From Tidjanibacter sp. (GTDB lineage: Bacteria; Bacteroidota; Bacteroidia; Bacteroidales; Rikenellaceae): a stretch of DNA of 46,946 nt. Made by a program: the position numbers and the translations under genes. This document shows, in pieces, positions 17,054 to 26,742 of the stretch; position 1 is the stretch's first letter; every line of letters starts with the position of its first letter. The notes under the pieces were generated by a model that made no database searches, was not told where the DNA came from, and worked only from the letters and a program-made list of their open reading frames with translations. The stretch spans positions 1-46,946 of the forward strand of contig JAGBGK010000027.1 in NCBI GenBank assembly GCA_017936005.1. Reading direction: 5' to 3'.

Positions 17054-17566
17054 TTAGGCATTGGTTTTGGGCGAGTTGTCTTCGGCCTCGGCTATGAGCC
17101 TTTCGATGTAGCCTGCCTGTGCTGTGGAGTCCTTCATCTTCTCACGCAGCACCTTTTCGGCCACATCTAGCGAGAGCATAGCAACCTCCCTGCGCAACTC
17201 CCCCAGAGCCTTCTGCTTTTCGATTTCGATTTGAGAAAGTGCCGCCTCCACTCTTGCGGTAGCTTCGGCTTCGGCCTTTTGGCGTGCGCCTTCAATGATG
17301 CGGCGGCTGTCGGCCATCGCATCTGCTACGATTTCGGACTGCTTTTTCTGTGCTTCGGCCAACATCTTTTCGGCCTCTTGCTGCACACCTTGGAGTCTTT
17401 CGGTGGCCTCTTTGGCGGCCAAAAGCCCCTCCTCAATGCGATCACGACGCTTGTCGACCATCCCCGTAATCACCGGGAAGCCGAACTTCGCCAGCACCCC
17501 AAAGACTATCAGGAACGAGAGGAGCATCCAGAAAAGGAGTCCCAATTCGGGAGTCAGTAACGACAT
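17054..17566 (-). CDS. atpF: ATP synthase Fo b subunit
   Basis: The 170-aa protein has one N-terminal membrane helix (LGLLFWMLLSFLIVFGVLAKF) followed by a long charged coiled coil, the usual build of the peripheral stalk b subunit. It is slightly longer than the E. coli protein. It is 33 bp from atpH and 44 bp from atpE. Confidence 0.93.
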   Translation of the reverse strand: MSLLTPELGLLFWMLLSFLIVFGVLAKFGFPVITGMVDKRRDRIEEGLLAAKEATERLQGVQQEAEKMLAEAQKKQSEIVADAMADSRRIIEGARQKAEAEATARVEAALSQIEIEKQKALGELRREVAMLSLDVAEKVLREKMKDSTAQAGYIERLIAEAEDNSPKTNA

Positions 17567-17610
17567 AATTTTTCCTCTGTTGTGTTAGTTTTTCTCCGAC
17601 CAACAGCCCA

Positions 17611-17853
17611 CTACAAGGCCATCAGGCAGACTACAATGGCAAAGAGGGTTGCACCCTCAATCAGCGCAGCAGCCACAATCATTGCGGTCTGCAACGAGCC
17701 TGCTGCCTCGGGCTGACGAGCCATAGCCTCCAATGCGTTGGAACCAATTTTACCAATACCCCAAGCGGCACCGAGAACTGCCAAAGCAGCACCAATGGGC
17801 GCAACTGCCGAACCGAGGTTGATTGCCTGCAAAAGTGTAATGAATGCTAACAT
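17611..17853 (-). CDS. atpE: ATP synthase Fo c subunit (rotor ring)
   Basis: The 80-aa protein is two membrane helices joined by the polar ARQPE loop. The ion-binding carboxylate is Glu66 in AALIEGATLFA. The residue after it is Gly, not the Ser/Thr typical of Na+-binding rings, and so favours H+ coupling, which is an inference. It lies between atpB and atpF. Confidence 0.95.
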   Translation of the reverse strand: MLAFITLLQAINLGSAVAPIGAALAVLGAAWGIGKIGSNALEAMARQPEAAGSLQTAMIVAAALIEGATLFAIVVCLMAL

Positions 17854-17897
17854 AGTGTTTTGAGTTTTAGTTGTTTATAATATTGTTTTTTGTGTTT

Positions 17898-19025
17898 CTA
17901 TTTCTTGTGTGCTGCGTGGTGTTCCTTGCGCGAAAGACCAATGAAGACAGCCGAAAGCATTGTGAACACATAGGCCTGAATGTAGGCTACCAACACCTCC
18001 AACACCAACATAAAGACCGATAGTAACACCGAAAAGACCGTCATCACGCCATTCATTGTTGCGCCCATATTCACCGTTATAAACACCAAACAAGTGAGCG
18101 CAATGAGCACCGTGTGTCCGGCCATAATGTTGGCAAATAGACGTATGGTGAGTGCAAAGGGCTTGGAGATGATGCCGAAGAGTTCAATGACGGGCATCAG
18201 TGGTATGGGCACCTTCATCCACACTGGCACGTCGGGCCACAAAATCTCTTTCCAATACTCCTTGTTGCCAAACACGTTCACCGCAAACATAGTGGAGAGT
18301 GCCAACACCAGCGTTACGGCAATGTTGCCCGTAACGTTTGCACCACCGGGAAAGATTGGAACCAAGCCCAGCAGGTTGCTTACAAAGATGAAGAAGAAGG
18401 CCGTAAGCAGGTAGGGCGAATAACGCTTGTAGTCCTTGCCCACCGAGGGCCTTATCACGTCGTCTTCAATGCTCGTGATGAGCATTTCCACAGCACCCAC
18501 AAAGCCCTTCGGTATGGCGTTTATGTCGTAGTTGCGGCGGCGATACCACCCCGCCACGCCAAGTATTATGATGATGACAACCAGAGAGTTGAACATCACA
18601 CCCGCGGCATTTTTGGTTATCGACAGGTCGAGAGGGCGGTAGAGTTCGCCCTCTGTATTTCGGGCCACAAGCTTACCCTTCCATTGCTCCCCTTCGTGGT
18701 TTATGAAAAAACCTTTGTGGGAGTGTCCGTGGGCCACCTTTGCCGACGAGAAGGCATACCATTGTCCCTCTTGTGAGCGCACAATGCAGAGTAGGGGAAT
18801 CTCTATGTGGTGGTCACCAATGGTGGCAATGTGCCACGAATAGCTGTCGCCAATGTGTTCGAAAATCAACCCCACAACGTCGAGTTTGGCCTCCTCTTGC
18901 TCGGCAGGACTTTCCTCTGTGGTGACATTATCTGTGGGCTCAACCGTGGGCATACTCCACCCCGACAGCACTCCAATGGCGAGTGCCGCCCACAAGAGTA
19001 GTGTATGTCGCAACAGCCTCTTCAC
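17898..19025 (-). CDS. atpB: ATP synthase Fo a subunit
   Basis: The 375-aa membrane protein has the essential Arg in LTIRLFANIMAGH and the final helices ending AYVFTMLSAVFIGLS. It carries a long N-terminal extension of about 150 residues with a signal-like helix (HTLLLWAALAIGVLSGWS) and a periplasmic segment, a layout common in Bacteroidetes. The start codon is GTG. It works with the c ring to pass ions through the membrane. Confidence 0.95.
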   Translation of the reverse strand: MKRLLRHTLLLWAALAIGVLSGWSMPTVEPTDNVTTEESPAEQEEAKLDVVGLIFEHIGDSYSWHIATIGDHHIEIPLLCIVRSQEGQWYAFSSAKVAHGHSHKGFFINHEGEQWKGKLVARNTEGELYRPLDLSITKNAAGVMFNSLVVIIIILGVAGWYRRRNYDINAIPKGFVGAVEMLITSIEDDVIRPSVGKDYKRYSPYLLTAFFFIFVSNLLGLVPIFPGGANVTGNIAVTLVLALSTMFAVNVFGNKEYWKEILWPDVPVWMKVPIPLMPVIELFGIISKPFALTIRLFANIMAGHTVLIALTCLVFITVNMGATMNGVMTVFSVLLSVFMLVLEVLVAYIQAYVFTMLSAVFIGLSRKEHHAAHKK

Positions 19026-19031
19026 AATTTG

Positions 19032-19059
19032 CAGTTGTCAGTTGTCAATTCTCAATTCC
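19032..19059. repeat. Heptamer array (4 units) between atpB and the atpI-like gene
   Basis: The bases read as CAGTTGT, CAGTTGT, CAATTCT, CAATTCC in strict 7-base phase. The last unit runs into the stop of the upstream membrane-protein gene. The same phase appears in two arrays near dut (30719-30746 and 30873-30942). Confidence 0.6.
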
Positions 19060-19441
19060 CCTTGTTCTTGTTATACACGCTCACACTCCACGTTTCGCAG
19101 GCCGAGGTGAGTACATAATATATTAAGGTATAGAGCAGGAAGTGAGCTCTGCCAGCTAGACCCAACTTAACATAGACGACCATCAAGGCGGCTACGCCCA
19201 AGAATTTCACACCCCTCATAATCATTGAGGTTAGCAACACTTTGTCGGATTTCATACTCCCATAACGCCCTAGCAGCCACATAAAAACCACCTCGTAGAG
19301 ATAGAAAAAGGCGGGTGTAACCCAGAACACAGGGCTCCACACCTCGGGCCACTTGGATTTGATGACCAGCACTGCCAAGCCAAAGAGAATGGTTGCTCCA
19401 ATGGATAGTTCAACCGCGGTATTTGTTTTCATCTGTTTCAT
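19052..19441 (-). CDS. AtpI-like membrane protein of the ATP synthase operon
   Basis: About 129 aa with four predicted membrane helices (ELSIGATILFGLAVLVI, PVFWVTPAFFYLYEVVFMWL, VLLTSMIMRGVKFLGVAALM, HFLLYTLIYYVLTSACETW). It sits where Bacteroidetes operons often carry an AtpI-like gene, between atpC and atpB. AtpI proteins help c-ring assembly in other bacteria; that role here is inferred from position. The ATG at 19441 is used; a GTG two codons earlier and a Met three codons later are possible. Confidence 0.65.
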   Translation of the reverse strand: MKQMKTNTAVELSIGATILFGLAVLVIKSKWPEVWSPVFWVTPAFFYLYEVVFMWLLGRYGSMKSDKVLLTSMIMRGVKFLGVAALMVVYVKLGLAGRAHFLLYTLIYYVLTSACETWSVSVYNKNKGN

Positions 19442-19461
19442 TCTCACGTTTCGGTTTTATT

Positions 19462-19701
19462 CTATTCGGTACACACCCTCACAATATCCCCCCTGATTTC
19501 CACAAAACCGCCGCCGACCTCAATGGTGTGTTCTGTGCCCGTCTCGTCGGTGTAGCGAATAACTCCTTTGGTGAGTGACGAAATCAGCGGAGCGTGCATC
19601 GGCAGCACCACAAAGGGGGCCTTTGCTCCCGGTAGCAACACTTTCGTCACCGAGCCGTTGAACACCTCACCCACAGGGGAAATGATATGAAGTTGTAACA
19701 T
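19462..19701 (-). CDS. atpC: ATP synthase F1 epsilon subunit (short form)
   Basis: The 79-aa protein has only the N-terminal beta-sandwich domain (MLQLHIISPVGEVFNGSV, LPMHAPLISSLTKGVIRY). The C-terminal helical hairpin that inhibits ATP hydrolysis in many bacteria is absent. Short epsilon chains are usual in Bacteroidales. It follows atpD by 16 bp. Confidence 0.93.
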   Translation of the reverse strand: MLQLHIISPVGEVFNGSVTKVLLPGAKAPFVVLPMHAPLISSLTKGVIRYTDETGTEHTIEVGGGFVEIRGDIVRVCTE

Positions 19702-19717
19702 TCTCACGTTTAATCAC

Positions 19718-21271
<1,554 letters not shown>

Positions 21272-21289
21272 TCAATCAGTTTTTCTGCA

Positions 21290-22690
21290 CTAATTCTCTG
21301 CCATAAAGGCCTCGATTTCGTCCACCGTAACGGGGATGTGCTTGTCGCCACCGAGCATAATATTTCCACTCTCGGTAATCAACAGGTCGTCCTCGATGCG
21401 GATACCGCCAAAGTTGTAGAGAGCCTCCAACTTGGAGTAGTTGATGAACTCCTCACACTTCCTTTCGGCCTTCCACTGCTCGATGTAGGCGGGGATAAAG
21501 TATATGCCCGGCTCGTCGGTCAACACCGTACCTGGGCGCAACAGCCACCTATCACGGATGATGCAGGTGTCAATCTCGTCGGCCCTTGCCAACATTGCGC
21601 CGTAGTCGGCCATACCCCTCTCGCCCATAGCCTCGCAGTCGTGGACATCCATACCGAGTCCGTGGCCCAAACCGTGGGGCATAAAGAGCCTTACGGCACC
21701 TGCTGCCACAGCCTCCTCGGCATTACCCTTCATCAGCCCCAACCCAATGAGTCCTTCGGCCAAAGCCTTGTAGGAGGCGTTGTGGAGGTCGGTGTACTTG
21801 CCGGGCTTGGCAATACGCAACACTTCGTCGTGGGCGTGGAGTACAACATTATAGATATCCCTTTGCAGGGGCGTAAACTTGCCACTCACGGGGAATGTAC
21901 GGGTGTGGTCCGAGCAGTAGTTGTTTACCGTCTCGCCACCGGCGTCCACCAAAAGCAGTCGGCCGTTTTCGCAAATGCCGTCGTGGGAGTGGTTGTGGAG
22001 TGTTTCGCCGTGCTGCGACACGATGGAGTGGAACGACACTCCGTCGCCCATCTGGTGGGTTACACCTTCCATAGCACCTGCAATCACCCTCTCGCTCACA
22101 CCCTCTTTGGTGAGGCGCATGGCGGTTGTGTGCATTGCATAGCCAATCTGGAAGGCCCTCTCCATCTCCTCAATCTCCTCGGCACTCTTCACCTCCCTCA
22201 TTGCGGCCACGTTGATGGCAAGGTCGGTGGAGTAGTGGTTGTAGTGCTCGGAGGTCTTGATGCCCGTCAGTTTGCTCATCAACAACACTCCCTCACCACG
22301 ATAGGGTACGAGGTAGTGTACTTTGCGACCGGCTCGGACAGCTGCCTGCACACAGTCCCTTGCGGCTGCAAATGGTGCGCTCTGGCCAACGCCAACACTC
22401 TCGGCCAACTCCTTAATGGAGGGCTGGGGGCCCATCCAGATAATGTCATCGACAGTGTAGTCGTCGCCAAAGAGAGTGTCAACCTCATTGTCGAGGTCGA
22501 TCACGCCCACGAGGTTGGCGTTTTGGAGTCCGAAGTAATAGAGAAAAGTGCTGTCCTGACGGAAGCCATAGGCATTGTCGAAATAGTTACGGGGTGCTTC
22601 GCCATTGCCAATAAGCACCACAATGCCCCCTTTGGGCATACGCCTGCGCAGTTCGTTGCGGCGGGCGATGTAGGTCTGTTTTGCAAACAT
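21290..22690 (-). CDS. Xaa-Pro aminopeptidase (M24B)
   Basis: The 466-aa enzyme has an aminopeptidase P N-terminal domain (RRNELRRRMPKGGIVVLIGN, FRQDSTFLYYFGL) and a pita-bread M24 domain. The five metal ligands are visible: Asp in LLVDAGGE, Asp in SDHTRTFPVSG, His in MPHGLGHGLGMDVHD, Glu in LTDEPGIYF and Glu in GIRIEDDLLI. It removes N-terminal residues before proline in the cytoplasm, using two divalent metals. Confidence 0.94.
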   Translation of the reverse strand: MFAKQTYIARRNELRRRMPKGGIVVLIGNGEAPRNYFDNAYGFRQDSTFLYYFGLQNANLVGVIDLDNEVDTLFGDDYTVDDIIWMGPQPSIKELAESVGVGQSAPFAAARDCVQAAVRAGRKVHYLVPYRGEGVLLMSKLTGIKTSEHYNHYSTDLAINVAAMREVKSAEEIEEMERAFQIGYAMHTTAMRLTKEGVSERVIAGAMEGVTHQMGDGVSFHSIVSQHGETLHNHSHDGICENGRLLLVDAGGETVNNYCSDHTRTFPVSGKFTPLQRDIYNVVLHAHDEVLRIAKPGKYTDLHNASYKALAEGLIGLGLMKGNAEEAVAAGAVRLFMPHGLGHGLGMDVHDCEAMGERGMADYGAMLARADEIDTCIIRDRWLLRPGTVLTDEPGIYFIPAYIEQWKAERKCEEFINYSKLEALYNFGGIRIEDDLLITESGNIMLGGDKHIPVTVDEIEAFMAEN

Positions 22691-22706
22691 ATCTCAAAAA
22701 GTGTTT

Positions 22707-23303
22707 TTAGTGCAATTTTGCGCCAATCAGGTCGAGGAACTCTTGGCGTGTGAGTTGTTGGTTAAGGAAGGCACCGCTGAATGCCGAGGTGGTGGTGATG
22801 GAGTTCTGCTTCTGCACACCCCTCATCTGCATACACATGTGTGCAGCCTCTATCACAACGGCTACACCCAACGGATTGAGCGTTTCCTGTATGCAATCCC
22901 TAATCTGCATTGTGAGCCTCTCTTGTACCTGCAACCTTCGGGCAAAACTCTCCACACAGCGTGGAATTTTTGACAGGCCCGTAATCTGGCCATTGGGAAT
23001 GTAGGCCACGTGAGCCTTGCCATAGAAGGGCAGCATATGGTGCTCGCACAGCGAGTATATCTCGATGTCCTTAACGATGACCATCTGTTTGTAGTCCTCC
23101 TTGAAGATTGCCGAGCGAAGAATCTCCGCAGGGTCTTCGTTGTAGCCTTTGGTGAGAAACTGCATACACTTGGCCACCCTCTCTGGGGTTTTCAGCAGGC
23201 CCTCACGCTGGGCATTTTCGCCGAGGAGTCGGAGGATAGCCTCGTAGTGCTCCATTAGTTCGGCGGTGGTTTTGGGGTCGTAGATTTCCTCTTTTGTGTA
23301 CAT
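22707..23303 (-). CDS. folE: GTP cyclohydrolase I (FolE type)
   Basis: The 198-aa enzyme starts at 23303 ([16 protein letters not shown]); the longer frame upstream overlaps the DUF4296 gene and is not family-like. Zn ligands are Cys and His in [18 protein letters not shown] and Cys in [25 protein letters not shown] and the QERLT motif are typical. It makes dihydroneopterin triphosphate from GTP for folate synthesis; folK is nearby at 28910. Confidence 0.95.
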   Translation of the reverse strand: MYTKEEIYDPKTTAELMEHYEAILRLLGENAQREGLLKTPERVAKCMQFLTKGYNEDPAEILRSAIFKEDYKQMVIVKDIEIYSLCEHHMLPFYGKAHVAYIPNGQITGLSKIPRCVESFARRLQVQERLTMQIRDCIQETLNPLGVAVVIEAAHMCMQMRGVQKQNSITTTSAFSGAFLNQQLTRQEFLDLIGAKLH

Positions 23304-23310
23304 ATGGTGT

Positions 23311-24258
23311 CTATTTTGTTTTTTTACTCCTATTCTTACTCCTCTTTTTTGCCTTCTCTTTGGCTTCGGCGGCCTCCTTTGCGCGTTTTTCCATAGCGGC
23401 CAGCGAGTCGCGCGAAAGCATTGGCACCACAGCATCCAGCGAGCCATAGACCTCCACCGAGTCGCAGAGCACAATGTTGGGTTTGAAACTCAACACCGAA
23501 TCCATATGTGCAAGGGCCTCCTCGCTGGGTGGTATGTAGGTTATACGCAGAGAGTCGATGGTGATGTAGGGCTTATCTTCCCTCTTGGCGTAGTCGGCAA
23601 ATTGGATAAAATATTCGGTTGCACCCGTCTTGGGGCGTAGGATTGTTTTGTAGTTCTTACGCTCGCCGTGTGTGAGCGATGTGCGCAGATAGTGGTTTCG
23701 CACGCTATCTGCCGTGAGGGTCCATTGGGTACTTTGGAGGTGGGTGTTCTTGTCGAGGGTGTCGATGTGGTAGTTGTAGGAGATGACATACTCGCCCACA
23801 TCCCTGATGGGCAACGAGAGGACAAGTTTGGCGGTATCTCTCAACCTCCTAACCCTGATTTTATCCACACTCATAACCTCTTTTGCACACATCGCTTTGG
23901 CCAACGAGTCGATGTAGTTGAGGTTGCGTAGCTTTTGCTCATAGCCATTGGCCATCGATTCGAGCGAGGCGATGGTGCTCTCAATCACATCACTCAATCG
24001 TGCGCTCTTGCGTTTTTGGAAGTTGGCAAGGGTGTTGAAAAAGTCATCCTGTGTGTAGCCATATTTTTCCAAAATAGGGGTGTAGATGTCGAGGCTATCG
24101 GTCCTGATGCTCTGTGCCTGTGCATAGGCATTAACAAGGAACATCTCCCTGGTGATTTTCTCCAACTCCCTATCGGGAATAACCTCGCTCTTCGAACAGC
24201 CCACCGCCACGAGTGCGACGGCTACAACAAAAAGGATATTTCTAATAACGTGTTTCAT
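23311..24258 (-). CDS. DUF4296 domain lipoprotein
   Basis: The 315-aa protein has a lipoprotein signal (VAVGC, Cys21). The next ~90 residues match DUF4296 ([41 protein letters not shown]). The rest is unassigned, and the end is a Lys/Ala-rich helix. The ATG at 24258 was chosen; a TTG four codons earlier would lengthen the overlap with the permease gene. Function unknown; coupling to the LolC/E-like gene suggests a cell-envelope role. Confidence 0.8.
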   Translation of the reverse strand: MKHVIRNILFVVAVALVAVGCSKSEVIPDRELEKITREMFLVNAYAQAQSIRTDSLDIYTPILEKYGYTQDDFFNTLANFQKRKSARLSDVIESTIASLESMANGYEQKLRNLNYIDSLAKAMCAKEVMSVDKIRVRRLRDTAKLVLSLPIRDVGEYVISYNYHIDTLDKNTHLQSTQWTLTADSVRNHYLRTSLTHGERKNYKTILRPKTGATEYFIQFADYAKREDKPYITIDSLRITYIPPSEEALAHMDSVLSFKPNIVLCDSVEVYGSLDAVVPMLSRDSLAAMEKRAKEAAEAKEKAKKRSKNRSKKTK

Positions 24259-25492
24259 CGGGTTTGTCAATCTTCGGAACCATCCTCCGAACAGTAAGTT
24301 TTGTTATCACATAATTGACGGCCACAACCGCCACAACTATCATCACAATATCTGCGAGCCTGACCTCCACAGGGTAGTTCTCAACCAAAAAGGTATTGCC
24401 GGGCATCTTCACAAGTCCCAACCTAATTTGCGCAAAACACACCACAAGGCCGCCAACAACACCCCACACTGCTCCTCGTAGGCCAATGAGGAGCCCTTCG
24501 AGGGTGAAAACTTTTCTCACAAACGCATTTTTGGCACCAATGGCATAGAGTGTTGCCGTGTCGTTGCGCTTCTCTATGATGAGCATCACCAGCGAGCCGA
24601 TAATTGACACCGTGGCGATGAGTGTAACCAGCAATAAAATCAGGAAGATACTCGCCTTCTCAACCTTCATTACCTTGTAGAGAGCCTCGTTGCGTTGGTA
24701 GCGATTCTCCACCTTCCACCCCTCGCCCAAACTCTTTTGCAGCTCGGCTTGCACCCTATCAATACTCTTTCCCTCGGCCACCCTAACAGCCACAGCCGAA
24801 GCCTTGTTCTTTGCAGCCAAGAGCTCTTCGGCCACGTCGAGCGACACAAAAAGGTGGTTTACAAGTTCGGTGGCCGCATCGGAGAGTGTTCCTGCGTGGT
24901 CAACCCTCACGGTGCGTATGGCACTCATAGGAAGGAGCGACGATATGTTCTCCCTGCGGAGTGCGTGGAGTGAGAGTTTGCCGTGTAGTGCCGCATTGCG
25001 CACCGAGTAGCCGTCGGCAAAGATGTTGTCCAACTCAAAGCCCACCACGGCTCTGCGCCTATCACCGTGTACCAACTTCCACTCTCCATACCACATCACA
25101 CCGCTGTCGGCCAATGGCACAACCTTCGCATAGTGTTCATCCACACCCCTCAGTGTGGCAAACATCTGTTTGCGCCCATACTCGGCCAACACACTCTCCT
25201 CCAGGTAGAACGAGAAAGACTCTACCCCCTCGGTTGTTCCCAACACCTCTTGTGGCAGACTTTCTCGGGTGAAGAATGTACCCTTTGCGGGCGACACCAC
25301 AAGGTCGGCCTCGGTGGTGTTGTGTATGGAGTGGAGAATGGAGTTAAATCCATTCATCACCGACAGGAGTATCACCATAGCCGCCACAGCCACACCAATG
25401 GCCACCGAGCTCACTGTCGCTGTGGTGTTAATCACCGAGAGCGACTTCTTGGAGCGCAGATAGCGGCGGGCAAAGAGTAGTGGTAGGCGCAT
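24242..25492 (-). CDS. LolC/LolE-like FtsX-family ABC permease
   Basis: The 416-aa protein has an N-terminal membrane helix after MRLPLLFARRYLRSKKSLSV, a periplasmic MacB-like domain (about 50-270) and three C-terminal helices forming the FtsX domain (ILLLVTLIATVSIIGSLVML, LLIGLRGAVWGVVGGLVVCF). RNDTATLYAIGAKNAFVRKVF is the family's coupling motif. Such proteins extract lipoproteins from the inner membrane with an LolD ATPase, which is not in this window. Its stop overlaps the DUF4296 start by 17 bp. Confidence 0.88.
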   Translation of the reverse strand: MRLPLLFARRYLRSKKSLSVINTTATVSSVAIGVAVAAMVILLSVMNGFNSILHSIHNTTEADLVVSPAKGTFFTRESLPQEVLGTTEGVESFSFYLEESVLAEYGRKQMFATLRGVDEHYAKVVPLADSGVMWYGEWKLVHGDRRRAVVGFELDNIFADGYSVRNAALHGKLSLHALRRENISSLLPMSAIRTVRVDHAGTLSDAATELVNHLFVSLDVAEELLAAKNKASAVAVRVAEGKSIDRVQAELQKSLGEGWKVENRYQRNEALYKVMKVEKASIFLILLLVTLIATVSIIGSLVMLIIEKRNDTATLYAIGAKNAFVRKVFTLEGLLIGLRGAVWGVVGGLVVCFAQIRLGLVKMPGNTFLVENYPVEVRLADIVMIVVAVVAVNYVITKLTVRRMVPKIDKPDETRY

Positions 25493-25504
25493 GGTGTGTA
25501 GGGC

Positions 25505-25858
25505 CTATTTTTTGAGGAGGTTGTCGATGTTCTCAATGTACTCCAACGAGTCGTCGAGGAAGAAGGTTATCTCGGGAACAACCCTCAGTTGGTTGCGCAT
25601 CCTTGCGCCCAGCAACTTGCGCACCCTCCACGCATCAGCCTCAATGCGAGCCATTACAGCCTCGTGTTTGTCGAAGGGGAAGATGCTCAAATAGATTTTG
25701 GCATACTCCAAGTCGGGGCTAACCCTCACGGCTGTTACCGACACAATTACACCCTTCACCAAGTCGGCGCACTCCTTCAAAAAGAGTTCGCTGATGTCTT
25801 TTTGTATTTGACGAGCCACCTTTTGTTGTCTTGTGCTCTCTCCTGCAATGTTTTCCAT
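25505..25858 (-). CDS. rbfA: 30S ribosome-binding factor A
   Basis: The 117-aa protein has the RbfA KH-like pattern: RQQKVARQIQKDISELF, VSVTAVRVSPDLEYAKIYLSIF and RMRNQLRVVPEITFFLDDSLEY. It helps process the 5' end of 16S rRNA and mature the 30S subunit in the cold. It sits 12 bp before the permease gene. Confidence 0.94.
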   Translation of the reverse strand: MENIAGESTRQQKVARQIQKDISELFLKECADLVKGVIVSVTAVRVSPDLEYAKIYLSIFPFDKHEAVMARIEADAWRVRKLLGARMRNQLRVVPEITFFLDDSLEYIENIDNLLKK

Positions 25859-25888
25859 ATTTTCCGTTTTTTATATTTTCTAAACTCT

Positions 25889-26698
25889 TTAATTCTGAAT
25901 TTCCACATTCTCCGGCAACTCCTCGGCGATCTCTTTGGCCTTTCTTGCCGCAGCTCTCTGTGTGGGGCTCCAAGCCCACGAGCCGGAGTGGTTCCAATGG
26001 TAGGCGACACCAATACTCAGGTTGATGTTGTCCAACGGTGAGCGCAGGAATTGTGTTCCCGAGTAGATGGTTTTGCGTTTAACGATGTCGGAGTAGCCGA
26101 AATAGTAGCGGAACTCGGTCATCACCTCCCACTTACCAAAGCTGAAACCTCCACCAAGTCCCACCACTAAGCCATAGGCAAAGCGGTTATCCCTCACGGT
26201 CATCCACTCGTAGTCATGCTCCTCAACCTCGCCCGTTTCGTTGTCGATGTAGAACTCTGTCGAGTTGAGGTTAAACGAGCCTGTAACGCCCGCGTTGAGG
26301 TAGAGACGCAACCTGTCGTCGGCCAGTAGAACGTGGGGTTGCCACATCAGGGGCACCATTATGGAGTTGATGTGTCGGCCGTAGGTGTATCGTTTGGTGT
26401 TGCGGTCGAGTGCGGCATATTGGAATCCCCTTTGGATAAATTCCAACTCCACGCTGATACCACCCGCTACGTTGTCGTAGAGATAGGAGTTGGGTTTGTC
26501 GCCTCCATAGTAAACCCAAAAGAAGCCACCATTGAGGGCACCCCACAGAGGAGGGCTTGTCCAGTGGGGATATAGTCGCACGTCGGCTGTGCCGTAGCCA
26601 CCCTTGACTCCCACATATTGACGTTGTGCCACAGCCTTGTGGTTTACTCCACACAGCACCATCAACACCGTCGTTGCTATAATCAAAAATCTCTTCAT
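25889..26698 (-). CDS. Outer-membrane beta-barrel protein
   Basis: About 269 aa starting MKRFLIIATTVLMVLCGV with a signal peptide ending KAVAQ. The body alternates amphipathic strands with aromatic residues (VGVKGGYGTADVRLYP, FAYGLVVGLGGGFSFGKWEVMTEFRYYFGY, INLSIGVAYHWN), the pattern of porin-like barrels in Bacteroidetes. The C-terminal tail is charged. No substrate can be assigned. It lies 44 bp after the Ig-like lipoprotein gene. Confidence 0.75.
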   Translation of the reverse strand: MKRFLIIATTVLMVLCGVNHKAVAQRQYVGVKGGYGTADVRLYPHWTSPPLWGALNGGFFWVYYGGDKPNSYLYDNVAGGISVELEFIQRGFQYAALDRNTKRYTYGRHINSIMVPLMWQPHVLLADDRLRLYLNAGVTGSFNLNSTEFYIDNETGEVEEHDYEWMTVRDNRFAYGLVVGLGGGFSFGKWEVMTEFRYYFGYSDIVKRKTIYSGTQFLRSPLDNINLSIGVAYHWNHSGSWAWSPTQRAAARKAKEIAEELPENVEIQN

Positions 26699-26742
26699 TA
26701 GCTTTTGTTTTTCTTCTTGGTTGTCGTTGCCCACAGCGTGGA